Below the pieces are notes generated by a model that saw only the letters and a list, made by a program, of their open reading frames with translations, made no database searches and had not been told where the DNA came from. Shown in pieces: positions 9,625-18,274 of a DNA stretch of 32,823 nucleotides; position 1 is the stretch's first letter, and the number at the start of each line of letters is the position of its first letter. Both the position numbers and the translations under genes were made by a program. This DNA comes from Pseudomonadota bacterium (GTDB lineage: Bacteria > Pseudomonadota > Gammaproteobacteria > Acidiferrobacterales > Acidiferrobacteraceae), in NCBI GenBank assembly GCA_021816425.1, contig JAKAXT010000013.1, forward strand, positions 1 through 32,823, read 5' to 3'.

Positions 9625-9659
9625 ATTATGGCACACCTTGATCGACCGCTGTCTATACT
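9625..9659. promoter_or_regulatory. Possible divergent promoter region
   Basis: Between the minus-strand thioredoxin-like gene and the plus-strand PhnD-like gene there are two -10-like boxes. On the plus strand TATACT (9654-9659) has no convincing -35. On the minus strand CATAAT (9625-9630) has TAGACA (9650-9655) 19 bases upstream, a longer spacer than ideal. Both are suggestive only. Confidence 0.25.
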
Positions 9660-9705
9660 TGGAACGAGACATAAGTCGCAGGGCCAGGAGGCCGGGGGGT
9701 GGCAT

Positions 9706-10503
9706 ATGATGGACCGAGCCCGCATCGCGCTTCTATCGACGATAGGCGTGCTATCCCTCGCGGCAAGCCTCCACGCGGCGCCGCTTTCGCTTGCCATCCA
9801 GCCGGTCTTGGGACAGCGGGCGACGCATAAGGCCTTCGCGCCGCTCGCGCACTATCTCGGAGGGCTCCTCGGACGCCCGTGCCACATCGTCACAAGCCCC
9901 AACTTCCTCGTCTACTGGCAGGACATGGCCCGGCGCCCCAGACCCACCTTCGTGCTGGATGCGGCGCACTTCACCGATTATCGGCTCAGGCATCTCGGCT
10001 ACCACCTGCTCGTCAAGGAGCCCGGGACCGTCTCCTATTCTCTCGTGGTGCGCGGCTCGGAGATGGTGCTCGAACCCTCCGCGCTCGTGGGCCTGCCTGT
10101 GGCCTCGCTCGGCATACCGAGCATGGGCGCGGCGCTCCTGAATCGCATGTTTCCCCACGTCACCCGGCGCCCCATCGTCGTGGCCGCGCGCGATGCGGCC
10201 GCCGAGTTTCGCCTGCTCGCGGCCCATAAAGTCGCCGCGGCGATGATCCCGACCCCGCTCGTCGCCCGGGCCATGGCGCAAGGGGCGGATCTCTCGGTCG
10301 TGGTCACCACACCCCCCCTCCCCAACATCGCCCTGTCGGTGGGCCCCGGCTGGTCTCGGGCCCAAAGGACCCGGCTCAGGCGCGCGCTGGTCCGGGCCCC
10401 GGCCTCGCTCTTCAAGGCGATCGGCCTGCGGCGCTTCGTGGTGGCAAGGCCCGCCGAATACCGCGGTCAGGACCGGATCCTGAAGACCTATTGGGGCTAC
10501 TGA
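9706..10503 (+). CDS. PhnD-like periplasmic substrate-binding protein
   Basis: About 265 residues: a short basic start, a hydrophobic stretch and a likely signal-peptidase site after SLHA (residues 21-24), then a type 2 periplasmic binding fold of the phosphate/phosphite/phosphonate (PhnD, PF12974-like) group. Recognisable parts are LAIQPVLG, the FAPLAHYLGGLLG helix and the AAxFTDYRL segment. The frame is open further upstream, but the signal peptide fixes the start at ATG 9706 or the adjoining ATG 9709; GGGGGT lies just before. No permease or ATPase gene follows, so it is an orphan binding protein. It may feed a distant transporter or act as a sensor input; members of this group also occur as sensor domains of kinases. 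The ligand is unknown. Confidence 0.78.
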   Translation: MMDRARIALLSTIGVLSLAASLHAAPLSLAIQPVLGQRATHKAFAPLAHYLGGLLGRPCHIVTSPNFLVYWQDMARRPRPTFVLDAAHFTDYRLRHLGYHLLVKEPGTVSYSLVVRGSEMVLEPSALVGLPVASLGIPSMGAALLNRMFPHVTRRPIVVAARDAAAEFRLLAAHKVAAAMIPTPLVARAMAQGADLSVVVTTPPLPNIALSVGPGWSRAQRTRLRRALVRAPASLFKAIGLRRFVVARPAEYRGQDRILKTYWGY

Positions 10504-10551
10504 GGGGCAAGGCAACCCCGCTTGCTTCGCGCCGCTTGCGCATGGCCTCGC

Positions 10552-10580
10552 TTGGTGGAGGATGGCGGGGGCGCTATGAT
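10552..10580 (+). promoter_or_regulatory. Candidate sigma70 promoter for bioA
   Basis: TTGGTG (10552-10557) and TATGAT (10575-10580) are 17 bases apart, about 110 bases before the bioA ATG. The -10 box matches the consensus at five of six positions, the -35 at three. A small hairpin (CTTCG, CGGG, CGAAG at 10591-10604) lies in the presumed leader. Confidence 0.45.
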
Positions 10581-10688
10581 AGGACACTGCCTTCGCGGGC
10601 GAAGCCGTTGCGCCCGTGACGGGGCCGCGAGGGAACGGGGCCCAACCCCGCGCCCAGTCCATGCACGCACCTCGGACCGATCGTCACT

Positions 10689-12035
10689 ATGCCCAACAGC
10701 CCCTTAGTCGAGCGCGACCTGAAAGTCCTCTGGCACCCGTGCACGCAGATGCACGACCATCCGGCCGTTCCCCTGATCCCCGTCCGGCGCGCACACGGCG
10801 TCTGGCTCGAGGACTTCGAGGGGCGCCGTTATCTGGACGCGATCAGTTCCTGGTGGGTGAATCTCTTCGGCCATGCCCACCCGGCCATCAACGAGGCCGT
10901 CCGGCGGCAGCTGAGCGAGTTCGAGCATGTCCTGCTCGCGGGCTTCACGCATGAGCCCGCCATATCCCTCTCCGAACAGCTGGTCGCGCTCGCGCCCCCG
11001 GGTCTCACCCGATGCTTCTTCGGCGACAATGGCTCATCGGCCGTCGAGATCGCCCTCAAGATGAGCCTCCATTATTGGCGCAACGTGGGACAGCCGCAGC
11101 GGACCGAGTTCGTGACCGTCGCGCACTCCTACCATGGGGAAACGGTCGGGGCGCTGTCGGTGAGCGACGTCGGGCTCTACAAGGCCCCCTACGAGCCGCT
11201 GCTCTTCAAGGCCTATGTCGCCCCGTCGCCGGACTGCAGGCTGCGCGAGACCGGCATGAACTGCGCGCAGCACGCCGGGCGCGCCCTGGCGGGCATGAAA
11301 GAGATCCTGGCGCGACACGCGAAGACCGTGTGCGCCGTGATCGTGGAGCCCCTCGTGCAGTGCGCGGGCGGCATGCGCATGCACGATCCGGCGTACATCA
11401 AGGGCCTGCGGGCGCTTTGTGACGAGTTCGGCGTGCATCTCATAGCCGACGAGATCGCCGTCGGATTCGGGCGCACGGGGACGCTGTTTGCCTGCGAGCA
11501 GGCGGCCATCCGCCCGGATTTTCTCCTGCTCGGAAAGGGGCTCACGGGCGGCTATTTGCCGCTCTCGGTTTGCCTCACCACAGACACGGTCTACGAGGCC
11601 TTCTTCGCCGACTACAGCACCGGCAAGGCCTTCCTGCACTCGCACAGCTACACGGGCAACGCCTTGGCGTGCGCGGCCGCCCTCGCCACCCTCGAGATCT
11701 TCGCGCAGGGCGACTGGATCGCGTCGAATCGGGGGCTTGCCGCCGTCATGGGTGACGCCTTGGGCGCCTTGCGCGACCACCCGCATGTCGCGTCGATCCG
11801 GCAAACCGGCATGATCGCGGCCCTCGACCTGGTGGCCGACAAGGCCACGGGCCAGGCTTATCCCGGGCGCGAACGCCGTGGACTTGCCGTCTACCGCTAT
11901 GGACTGGAGCACGAGGCCCTCTTGCGGCCGCTCGGCGACACCCTCTACCTGATGCCGCCCTATGTGATCCAGGAGGACGAGATACGCAAGGTCGTGGAGG
12001 TTATGGCCGCGGCCATAGATCAAGCCACCGCGTGA
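10689..12035 (+). CDS. bioA: Adenosylmethionine-8-amino-7-oxononanoate aminotransferase
   Basis: PLP enzyme of biotin synthesis that aminates 7-keto-8-aminopelargonate to 7,8-diaminopelargonate with S-adenosylmethionine as donor. The 448-residue protein shows the class III aminotransferase layout and the BioA-specific opening LWHPCTQMHDH at 14-24. Other motifs are GDNGSSAVE at 112-120, HSYHGET at 146-152, Asp254 in ADEIAVGFGRTG and the PLP lysine Lys283 in LLGKGLTGGYLPLS. The ATG at 10689 has only a weak ribosome site, but the conserved N-terminus supports it. No other bio genes are nearby. From memory, bioA also lies close to the Pil-Chp cluster in Pseudomonas aeruginosa, so its position here fits an old gene order. 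It converges with the downstream minus-strand Pil-Chp operon. Confidence 0.96.
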   Translation: MPNSPLVERDLKVLWHPCTQMHDHPAVPLIPVRRAHGVWLEDFEGRRYLDAISSWWVNLFGHAHPAINEAVRRQLSEFEHVLLAGFTHEPAISLSEQLVALAPPGLTRCFFGDNGSSAVEIALKMSLHYWRNVGQPQRTEFVTVAHSYHGETVGALSVSDVGLYKAPYEPLLFKAYVAPSPDCRLRETGMNCAQHAGRALAGMKEILARHAKTVCAVIVEPLVQCAGGMRMHDPAYIKGLRALCDEFGVHLIADEIAVGFGRTGTLFACEQAAIRPDFLLLGKGLTGGYLPLSVCLTTDTVYEAFFADYSTGKAFLHSHSYTGNALACAAALATLEIFAQGDWIASNRGLAAVMGDALGALRDHPHVASIRQTGMIAALDLVADKATGQAYPGRERRGLAVYRYGLEHEALLRPLGDTLYLMPPYVIQEDEIRKVVEVMAAAIDQATA

Positions 12036-12041
12036 CCCCGA

Positions 12042-12061
12042 GCCCCTCGGGCGCCCGGGGC
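12042..12061. repeat. GC-only inverted repeat between convergent genes
   Basis: GCCCC at 12042-12046 pairs with GGGGC at 12057-12061, enclosing the perfect palindrome CGGGCGCCCG. It sits just after the bioA stop, in the 48-base gap before the convergent CheW-like gene. There is no T-run on either side, so a terminator role is only possible. Confidence 0.25.
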
Positions 12062-12083
12062 GCAAGGGACGGGGAGGCCGCCC

Positions 12084-12551
12084 CTACCCGCCCGGCGCGG
12101 CGATGGCGTCGTAGAAGAGTTCCTTCAGGCTCGCTATGTCCGGAATGCCGGCACGCCTTTCGTCGATATCGAGCGACACCGCTAGGTGGGGGTGGACCGC
12201 GTCTTCGTCGGTCAACAAGACCGAGGGCGCCTCGATCGTCCGCGACTGCGGCTCGGCGTTCGTGAGGACCGCGAAGAACTCGGTCGGCAGGCGGCCGGGG
12301 AGCGGATAGAACACCACCGCGCGCGATTTCGGCCCCATGGTCGCAGCGGGCCCCCAGAAACGTCCCAGATCGCAGAGCGCGACCGGCCGCGAGCGCCAGG
12401 CCATGGCGCCCAGGAGCCAGGGCGGACTCAAAGGCACGGGCGTAAGCGCATTGACGACCGTGATCTCCGCCACGAGGGCGCTCGGGACCAGGAGATAGCG
12501 ATCGGAGACAGGCAGTAACAGGGCGTGAATGCGGTCATCCGCCAAGGCCAT
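12084..12551 (-). CDS. CheW-like protein, last gene of the Pil-Chp operon (ChpC-like position)
   Basis: 155-residue protein with a compact CheW-like beta-barrel pattern: a strand-rich opening, then PWLLGAMAWRSRPVALCDLGRFWG (in the place of the usual G-x-x-x-x-R-G-x-x-x-P-V-x-D-L motif) at roughly residues 44-68. CheW proteins couple receptors to the CheA-type kinase, here ChpA. In Pseudomonas the same operon ends with the CheW-like chpC, so this or the preceding gene is its probable counterpart; sequence by eye does not say which. ATG 12551 was chosen because GGAGG lies five bases before it; a GTG two codons upstream overlaps that site. It overlaps the preceding gene by 17 bases, indicating translational coupling. 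Confidence 0.72.
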   Translation of the reverse strand: MALADDRIHALLLPVSDRYLLVPSALVAEITVVNALTPVPLSPPWLLGAMAWRSRPVALCDLGRFWGPAATMGPKSRAVVFYPLPGRLPTEFFAVLTNAEPQSRTIEAPSVLLTDEDAVHPHLAVSLDIDERRAGIPDIASLKELFYDAIAAPGG

Positions 12552-12990
12552 GGTCACCTCCGAGCGAGCGTAGATAGGCGGCGAGCCCCTCGGGCGCCAT
12601 GACCAGGGTCAGTGTCCCCCGGCCCACGGCCGCCGCCGGGAACAGGTGCCGTCCGGGAACGGGTGCCGGTCCGAGGGGTGTAAAGGGCTCGATACGCAGG
12701 GTGCCGGCCGGCAGGAGCTTGAGATCATCGACCAACAGGCCGACCGGCGGGGAGGCGCCGATCCCCAGGAACACCGCCCGGGTCCAGTCGCTCCCGGGAA
12801 GCGGCAACCAGTCCGGCCCCAGGGCATAGGCAAGCCACGAGTCTCCCTGCACCATGCGCAGGGCGGCGGCGCGGCCCGTCCGCTCGATCTGCATGTTCTC
12901 CCGCGGCTCGACGGAAATATCCGAGACATTGGGCATGAGGAAGGTCTGTCCCGCGAAGCGCAGTTCCAGGTAATGCCGTAGATCGGTCAT
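12535..12990 (-). CDS. Small CheW-like protein following chpA
   Basis: 151 residues. The beginning (LRHYLELRFAGQTFLMP) and end (GTLTLVMAPEGLAAYL) fit a diverged CheW-like fold, but the central CheW motif is weak, so the family call is tentative. Position is the best evidence: its ATG overlaps the chpA stop in an ATGA, with GAGG six bases before the start, and its own end overlaps the next CheW-like gene. It is therefore a member of the Pil-Chp operon and presumably an adaptor between kinase and receptors. No signal peptide or membrane segment is seen. It could instead be an unrelated small accessory protein. Confidence 0.6.
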   Translation of the reverse strand: MTDLRHYLELRFAGQTFLMPNVSDISVEPRENMQIERTGRAAALRMVQGDSWLAYALGPDWLPLPGSDWTRAVFLGIGASPPVGLLVDDLKLLPAGTLRIEPFTPLGPAPVPGRHLFPAAAVGRGTLTLVMAPEGLAAYLRSLGGDHGLGG

Positions 12991-15900
12991 ACGTGGCCTC
13001 GCCGCAGCAACACCTCGATCTCCTTACGCAAATCCTCCTCTTGGTACGGCTTGCCGAGATAGACGTCGACCCCAAGGGCCATGGCCCGGTCGCGATGCTT
13101 ATGGCCCGATCGCGACGTGATCATGATGATGGGGATGTGACGCAGGCGCACGTCGTCGCGTACGCGCGCGGTCAACTCGTAACCATCCATGCGCGGCATC
13201 TCGATGTCGACCAGCATCACGTCCGGCACCCGTTCGCGAAGCTGCTCCAGGGCCTCCACGCCATCTTTGGCGGTGGCGGCGTCGAATCCCTGCTTCTGCA
13301 GGAAGCGGCTCGTCACCTTGCGCACGGTGAGCGAGTCGTCGACGACCAGGACATGGGGCCGGGTCGGCGCGGGCTCCTCCGCCGGGACTTGCGCGACACG
13401 CAGGCCCTCGTCATCGCTCCATAGCGCCGGAATGTCGATGATGAGCAGGACCCGCCCGTCGCCCAGGATCGTGGCCCCGAAGAGCCCCCGTATCTCGCTC
13501 AACTGGGGCCCCAGGGACTTGACCACCACCTCGCGCGTGCCCGAAAGGGTGTCCACGGCGACCGCCACCTCGCGGGCGTCCAGCCTCAGGAGCAGGACCG
13601 GCAGTTTGCGCGGCAAGGTGGCCCCGCGGGCGATACCGAGACGCGCCCCGAGGTCCATGAAGGGATAATCCTTGCCGCCATAGCGCAGGGTCGGGCGGCT
13701 CGCCTGCAGGGCCTCCGTCACCGCCCCGGCCGGGGCCTCGACGATGTTGACGATGGCGGCGAGCGGGATCGCGTACATCTGATCGCCGCAGCCGACCATG
13801 AGCGCCTGCGCAATCGACAAGGTGAGCGGCAGTCGTATCACGAAAGAGGTTCCGCGTCCGGCGCGGGTATCGACGCTGATGGAGCCGCCGAGCTTCTTCA
13901 CCTCGCTGTGCACGACATCCATGCCCACGCCCCGGCCCGACAGGTGCGTTATCTTCGCGGCGGTCGAGAAACCGGGGAGCAGGATGAACTGCATGACCTG
14001 CTCGTCGCTCACGAGGGCCGCCGAAGGCACGAGCCTGCGCTCTATGGCCTTGGCGCGTATGCGGTCGATATTGAGGCCGGCGCCGTCATCCGACACGCGG
14101 ATCACGATCTCGCCGCTCTCCTGTGTGGCCTGGATGGTAATGGTGCCGACCGCGGGCTTTCCGGACTTCGCCCGTTCGGCGGCCGACTCGATGCCGTGGT
14201 CCATGGCATTGCGGATCATGTGCTCGAAGGGCCCGATCATCCTTTCCAGCAGATGGCGGTCGAGCTCCACGTCGGCGCCGGTCAAAACCAGCTCGACGCG
14301 CTTATTGAGCTCCCGCGAGGTCTGCCGGACGATCTGGCGCAGCCTGTGGGCTTGGGTCGCGAAGCCCACCATGCGCGTGCGCATGAGCCCTTCCTGGAGC
14401 TCCGTGTTGACGCGCGCCTGCTGCTGCAACACGGCCTCCGCCTGGCTTGCCACCGTATCGAGGGTGCCGTGCAGCGTGACCAGGTCGTGCAGGTTCTCCG
14501 TGAGGCCGCGCGACAGCTGTTGCAGCCTCGAGTAGCGATCGAACTCGAGCGGGTCGAAGTCCTGGGCGGCATTGCCTTCGTCGATCCGCGCGCGCGACAC
14601 GATCTGCGACTCGGCCTGGATCTCGAGTTCGCGAACCTGGTCGCGGAAACGCTTCACGTTGCCGTTCAGCTCCGCCAGGTGCTCCTTCAGGCTGAAGACC
14701 TGCTGCTCCATGCGCGAGCGCGCGATGCTGACCTCGCCCGCGTAGGCCACGAGCCTATCCAGGAGCGCGGTCCGCACCCGCACCTGGGTTGCCGTCTCGG
14801 TCTTGAAAAGATCCTCGGCCGGATCGTTGGCCGGCGGGGCATCGCCCGTCGCGGCGGCCGGCGGGAGGGGCGGCGCCTCGGGAATCCGCTCCTCCGCCGG
14901 TTCTGCCGCTTCCACCGCCACCGTCTCCCCTTGCAGCTGCGCGAGCAGCGCCTGCTCGCGCGACCTGTCCAGGATCTCGCGGCCCGATATGAAGGCCTTG
15001 TAGAGCTCTCCCAGGTGCTCCGCCGCGGAATCCAGCAGCGCGAACAAGGCCTCGTCGCGGGGATGGCCGCCCTCCTCCACCCGTCGCAACAGATCCTCGG
15101 TGGCATGCGCCAGATCGCCCATGCGTGCCGCGCCGCACATCCGCGCGCCCCCCTTCAGCGTGTGCAGGACCCGCTTCAGGGAGTCGAGCAGGTCGGACCG
15201 TTCCCGATGGACGCGCCATTCCGCGAGCGCCCCCTCGAAACCATCCAGGAGGTCGCGCGCCTCATCGCAAAAGATGTCGCGCAGCTCCGGATCGACCGCC
15301 TCATCGGCGCCCTCCGGGACCCGCGCCGCGACCACGGCCTCCCGGCGCCCATCGGACAAGGGCTCGCGGGCGGCGGGCGGCGGCGACCCGACCTCCGAGG
15401 GGTTCGTGGACTCGTCCGCCGCGGCCATGCCCTCGCGGACCCCTTCGGCCAGGGCCAGGTTCTTTTGCCACCACGTGAGTCCCGGGGCAGGCCCCTCCGC
15501 GCGGGCGATCTCAGCCAAGTGGGCGCCCAGTTCCGTGAATGGGGCCGCCGGGTCGGCGCCGCCGTCGAGCGCCGCGAGCAGTCCTTCGGTGGCGGTGGCG
15601 AGGCTCGCGAGCAGGTCGACGCCCGCGGCCCCCAGAGGCTTTTGCCCGATCTCGAGCGCCTGGAGGTAATGCTCCACGCCCGCACAGGATTCGGCCATGG
15701 CCACGAGCGCCACGGAACGCGCGCTGCCCTGCATCGTATGGGCGGCCCGGAGCAGATGCGCCGATACCAGACGGTCGGCCCCTTCCGAGATGGCCGCCCC
15801 CAGGACGCGCAGATGATCGCGCGTCTCCGCGACGAAGATGTCGCGCAACAACGGGTCCGCCAGAACCGCGGGGACACCGACCGGGGGATTCGGTGCCGCG

Positions 15901-18248
15901 TCGGCCGGGAGCGCTGGCGCCTGCGGCTCGACGTCTTCCCGGGCCACGGGCGCGTCCCCTGGAGCGGAGCCGATCGTGCGCGATTCCGGGGCCGCGCGGT
16001 CCTCCGGGCGCGGCGTGGGTGCCCGCTCCCCGGGCACGACCGGGTCGGTATTCATGGCGACGGCCGGCGCATCGAGCGGCGGCGGTTCGCGGCCGGCGGC
16101 CAAGGCCTGCAGTGCCGCGCGGATCGAGGCCATCTCGGGCAGGCCGCGGCCCTGCTCCACGGCCTGGACCCAATCACGCACCGCCTCATAGGCCCGCACG
16201 ATCCAGGCGAGCAGCTGGGGATCGGGTGCGCGTTCGCGCGCGCGCACCTTGTTCAGAAGACTCTCGGCATCATAGGAAAGCTCGGCGATCTCGCCGGCCT
16301 CCACCATGCGCCCGCTGCCTTTCAGGGTATGGAAGGCGCGCCGCGCCACGCCCACCGCGCCCTCGTCGGCGAGATCCGCCCGCCAAGCCGGCAGCGACTC
16401 CTCGAGCTGCGCCACGGCCTGGTGCGCGTCCTCCAGGAATACGGGAAGGATTTCCGGATCAATGGCGAGATCGGCCGCCAACGACGGGCGCCGCGCCGCG
16501 ACGGGCGCACCCTTGGTATCCGCAAGCTGCGCCTCGGCGGCCCCGGACCCGTCCAGCACACCTTCCAGCGGCCGCGCGAGGTCGCCAAGCTCGATGGGGC
16601 GCAGGGCGCGCCCGCGCTCCAGGCCATTCACATGGGCCTCGAGGCCCGCCACCGCCGCCGCCAACGCCTCGGCGACCGGCCCTTCCGGGGCGAGCCCGCC
16701 CTGGGCGAGCCGGCCCAAAACACGGTAGAGGCTGCGCGCAAGGCCGGCGGCCGCCTCCTCCTCGAGGACACGGAAGGCCGCCTCGACCTGGGCGGCGAGG
16801 CTTGGGATGTCCGTCAAGCCGTCGCGATCGCGCGGAGAGGCCGCGAACGCCAGGAAGGCCTCTTCGATGCGCACAAGGTTGGCGCGTATCTCGCCTGCGA
16901 CCGCGCCCACCAGTTGCCGGCGATCCTGCGCCGAAAGCGGCGCCTCGGAGACCTCCATGCCGCTCGTATCCGGCACCGAGGAGAGATTCATGAGCACGCG
17001 GCGTTGCTCCTCCACCCCCAGACGCCAATCGGACGAGCCGTAGGGAATTTCGCGGGCCGCCGCTTCGATCTGCAGGAGCCCCTGGGCCAGGGCCATGGCG
17101 ATCCCCCCCGACTTCGGGAGGCGCCCGTCGGCGAGGGCGCGACAGGCCTCGGTGATGGCCGCGGCAAGCTCGCTCAGAGGCGCCACCTCGAGCGTGGTGA
17201 AGGTCTTGGCCATCTTGTCGAGCAGGCGCACGAGCTCGCCGTTGGCGGACGCCCCGTTGTCCTGCGGATCGAAACAGCGTGACAGGAGCGACTGCGCCTG
17301 CGCGATCTCCTGGCTCAGGGCGCTCGCGATCGACCGCAAGGCGGCGATCGACGCCTCGCGCGGCCCCTCCTCGCGGGGCTTCTCCAGATCGAACGCCTCA
17401 CGCACGGCGCCTACGGTGGGGTCGTCCGAGCGGACGTCCCGCAAGACGAAAAGCATGTCCCGCGTGAGCCGCTCGCAGGCGTTGCGGATGCCGCCCTTGT
17501 CTTGTCCGTCGGCGAAGCGCTTCAGCAACTGATCGAGTCGCGAGATGAGCTTCTTGTCGTCGGTGCGCGGCTCGGCCTGCCAGACCAGGAATCGGAGGAA
17601 GGCCTCGCCCACCCACAGGCACTGGGCGATCGGCGCAAAGGCCACCCGCGGGCGCCAGAGACGCAGGAGATCGGGCATCGACGGGCCGCTCACATCGCGG
17701 GCCACGCCCTTCAGCCATTTCAGCAAGGCCGCCTGGAAGAGCGGGCGCTGCTGGCGAAAGGCCTCGATGAAGCCTTTGTCGTCGGCGGCGGGCGCGCCTG
17801 GCGGACGCGGGGAGAGCTCCACCCGGAAGAAGGCTTGCGGCGGCAGCGCCTGTGCACCGCGGCTTGCGCGCAGTTCATTCGCAAGTTCAAGCAGGCTCAG
17901 GCCGTCCCCGAGGCCGCGGGCCTGGACCCTGTCGACGATGTCGGGAAGCAGGAGCAAGGTCCGGGCGAGGGGCTCGAGCGCCTCCTCGCGCGGCGCCTCG
18001 GTGGTGGTGAGCAGGGCCTGGACCGCGGCCTCGGCCTCGGCGACGAGATCCGCGAGCGCGTCGATCTCGACCATCTTCAAGGTGCCGCTCACCTGATGCA
18101 GATAGGTCGCGCAAAGCCTGAGCTTCGTTTCGTCGCCGCGATGCTCGATGAAGGCCTCGAGGGCAAGCCGCGCCTGCTTCAAGGTCTCATCGATCTCGTC
18201 TTTTACCCACCCCAACGTCCCGAGGTCTACAGTGCTTTCGGTGACCAT
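12987..18248 (-). CDS. chpA: ChpA-type hybrid chemotaxis histidine kinase
   Basis: Very large (1753-residue) CheA-type kinase of the Pil-Chp system, which controls type IV pilus extension and retraction. Domains in order: an N-terminal phosphotransfer-like region with His51 in LHQVSGTLKM; a long helical region with diverged repeats (about 300-550); three clear HPt domains with His640 (FHTLKGSGRM), His837 (HTMQGSAR) and His1029 (HTLKGGARM); and a CheA dimerisation region around 1150-1310. Then come an ATP-binding domain with the N box around NAMDHGIE at 1347-1354, DDGAG at 1387-1391 and GRGVGMDVV at 1438-1446; a CheW domain near 1475-1615; and a receiver domain with phospho-acceptor Asp1681 and Lys1733. 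From memory P. aeruginosa ChpA is near 2470 residues with more phosphotransfer sites, so this is a compact version. The ATG follows GGGGGT. It begins 26 bases after pilJ and overlaps the next gene by ATGA. Confidence 0.95.
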   Translation of the reverse strand: MVTESTVDLGTLGWVKDEIDETLKQARLALEAFIEHRGDETKLRLCATYLHQVSGTLKMVEIDALADLVAEAEAAVQALLTTTEAPREEALEPLARTLLLLPDIVDRVQARGLGDGLSLLELANELRASRGAQALPPQAFFRVELSPRPPGAPAADDKGFIEAFRQQRPLFQAALLKWLKGVARDVSGPSMPDLLRLWRPRVAFAPIAQCLWVGEAFLRFLVWQAEPRTDDKKLISRLDQLLKRFADGQDKGGIRNACERLTRDMLFVLRDVRSDDPTVGAVREAFDLEKPREEGPREASIAALRSIASALSQEIAQAQSLLSRCFDPQDNGASANGELVRLLDKMAKTFTTLEVAPLSELAAAITEACRALADGRLPKSGGIAMALAQGLLQIEAAAREIPYGSSDWRLGVEEQRRVLMNLSSVPDTSGMEVSEAPLSAQDRRQLVGAVAGEIRANLVRIEEAFLAFAASPRDRDGLTDIPSLAAQVEAAFRVLEEEAAAGLARSLYRVLGRLAQGGLAPEGPVAEALAAAVAGLEAHVNGLERGRALRPIELGDLARPLEGVLDGSGAAEAQLADTKGAPVAARRPSLAADLAIDPEILPVFLEDAHQAVAQLEESLPAWRADLADEGAVGVARRAFHTLKGSGRMVEAGEIAELSYDAESLLNKVRARERAPDPQLLAWIVRAYEAVRDWVQAVEQGRGLPEMASIRAALQALAAGREPPPLDAPAVAMNTDPVVPGERAPTPRPEDRAAPESRTIGSAPGDAPVAREDVEPQAPALPADAAPNPPVGVPAVLADPLLRDIFVAETRDHLRVLGAAISEGADRLVSAHLLRAAHTMQGSARSVALVAMAESCAGVEHYLQALEIGQKPLGAAGVDLLASLATATEGLLAALDGGADPAAPFTELGAHLAEIARAEGPAPGLTWWQKNLALAEGVREGMAAADESTNPSEVGSPPPAAREPLSDGRREAVVAARVPEGADEAVDPELRDIFCDEARDLLDGFEGALAEWRVHRERSDLLDSLKRVLHTLKGGARMCGAARMGDLAHATEDLLRRVEEGGHPRDEALFALLDSAAEHLGELYKAFISGREILDRSREQALLAQLQGETVAVEAAEPAEERIPEAPPLPPAAATGDAPPANDPAEDLFKTETATQVRVRTALLDRLVAYAGEVSIARSRMEQQVFSLKEHLAELNGNVKRFRDQVRELEIQAESQIVSRARIDEGNAAQDFDPLEFDRYSRLQQLSRGLTENLHDLVTLHGTLDTVASQAEAVLQQQARVNTELQEGLMRTRMVGFATQAHRLRQIVRQTSRELNKRVELVLTGADVELDRHLLERMIGPFEHMIRNAMDHGIESAAERAKSGKPAVGTITIQATQESGEIVIRVSDDGAGLNIDRIRAKAIERRLVPSAALVSDEQVMQFILLPGFSTAAKITHLSGRGVGMDVVHSEVKKLGGSISVDTRAGRGTSFVIRLPLTLSIAQALMVGCGDQMYAIPLAAIVNIVEAPAGAVTEALQASRPTLRYGGKDYPFMDLGARLGIARGATLPRKLPVLLLRLDAREVAVAVDTLSGTREVVVKSLGPQLSEIRGLFGATILGDGRVLLIIDIPALWSDDEGLRVAQVPAEEPAPTRPHVLVVDDSLTVRKVTSRFLQKQGFDAATAKDGVEALEQLRERVPDVMLVDIEMPRMDGYELTARVRDDVRLRHIPIIMITSRSGHKHRDRAMALGVDVYLGKPYQEEDLRKEIEVLLRRGHV

Positions 18249-18274
18249 CTTACCCCCGGCCGGCGCGCCGACTC

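Noticed and set aside
9629-9645. TGGCAC resembling a sigma54 -24 element before the PhnD-like gene
   Set aside because: The matching GC at the fixed distance is absent (TC instead), so the -12 element fails.
12003-12016. Fourteen-base palindrome ATGGCCGCGGCCAT
   Set aside because: It lies inside the bioA coding sequence and is explained by the encoded Met-Ala-Ala-Ala-Ile segment.
13908-17282. Very long open frame on the plus strand opposite chpA
   Set aside because: It is the mirror of a GC-rich coding sequence: Arg/Gly/His-rich, no recognisable motif, and the minus-strand frame holds clear HPt and kinase domains.
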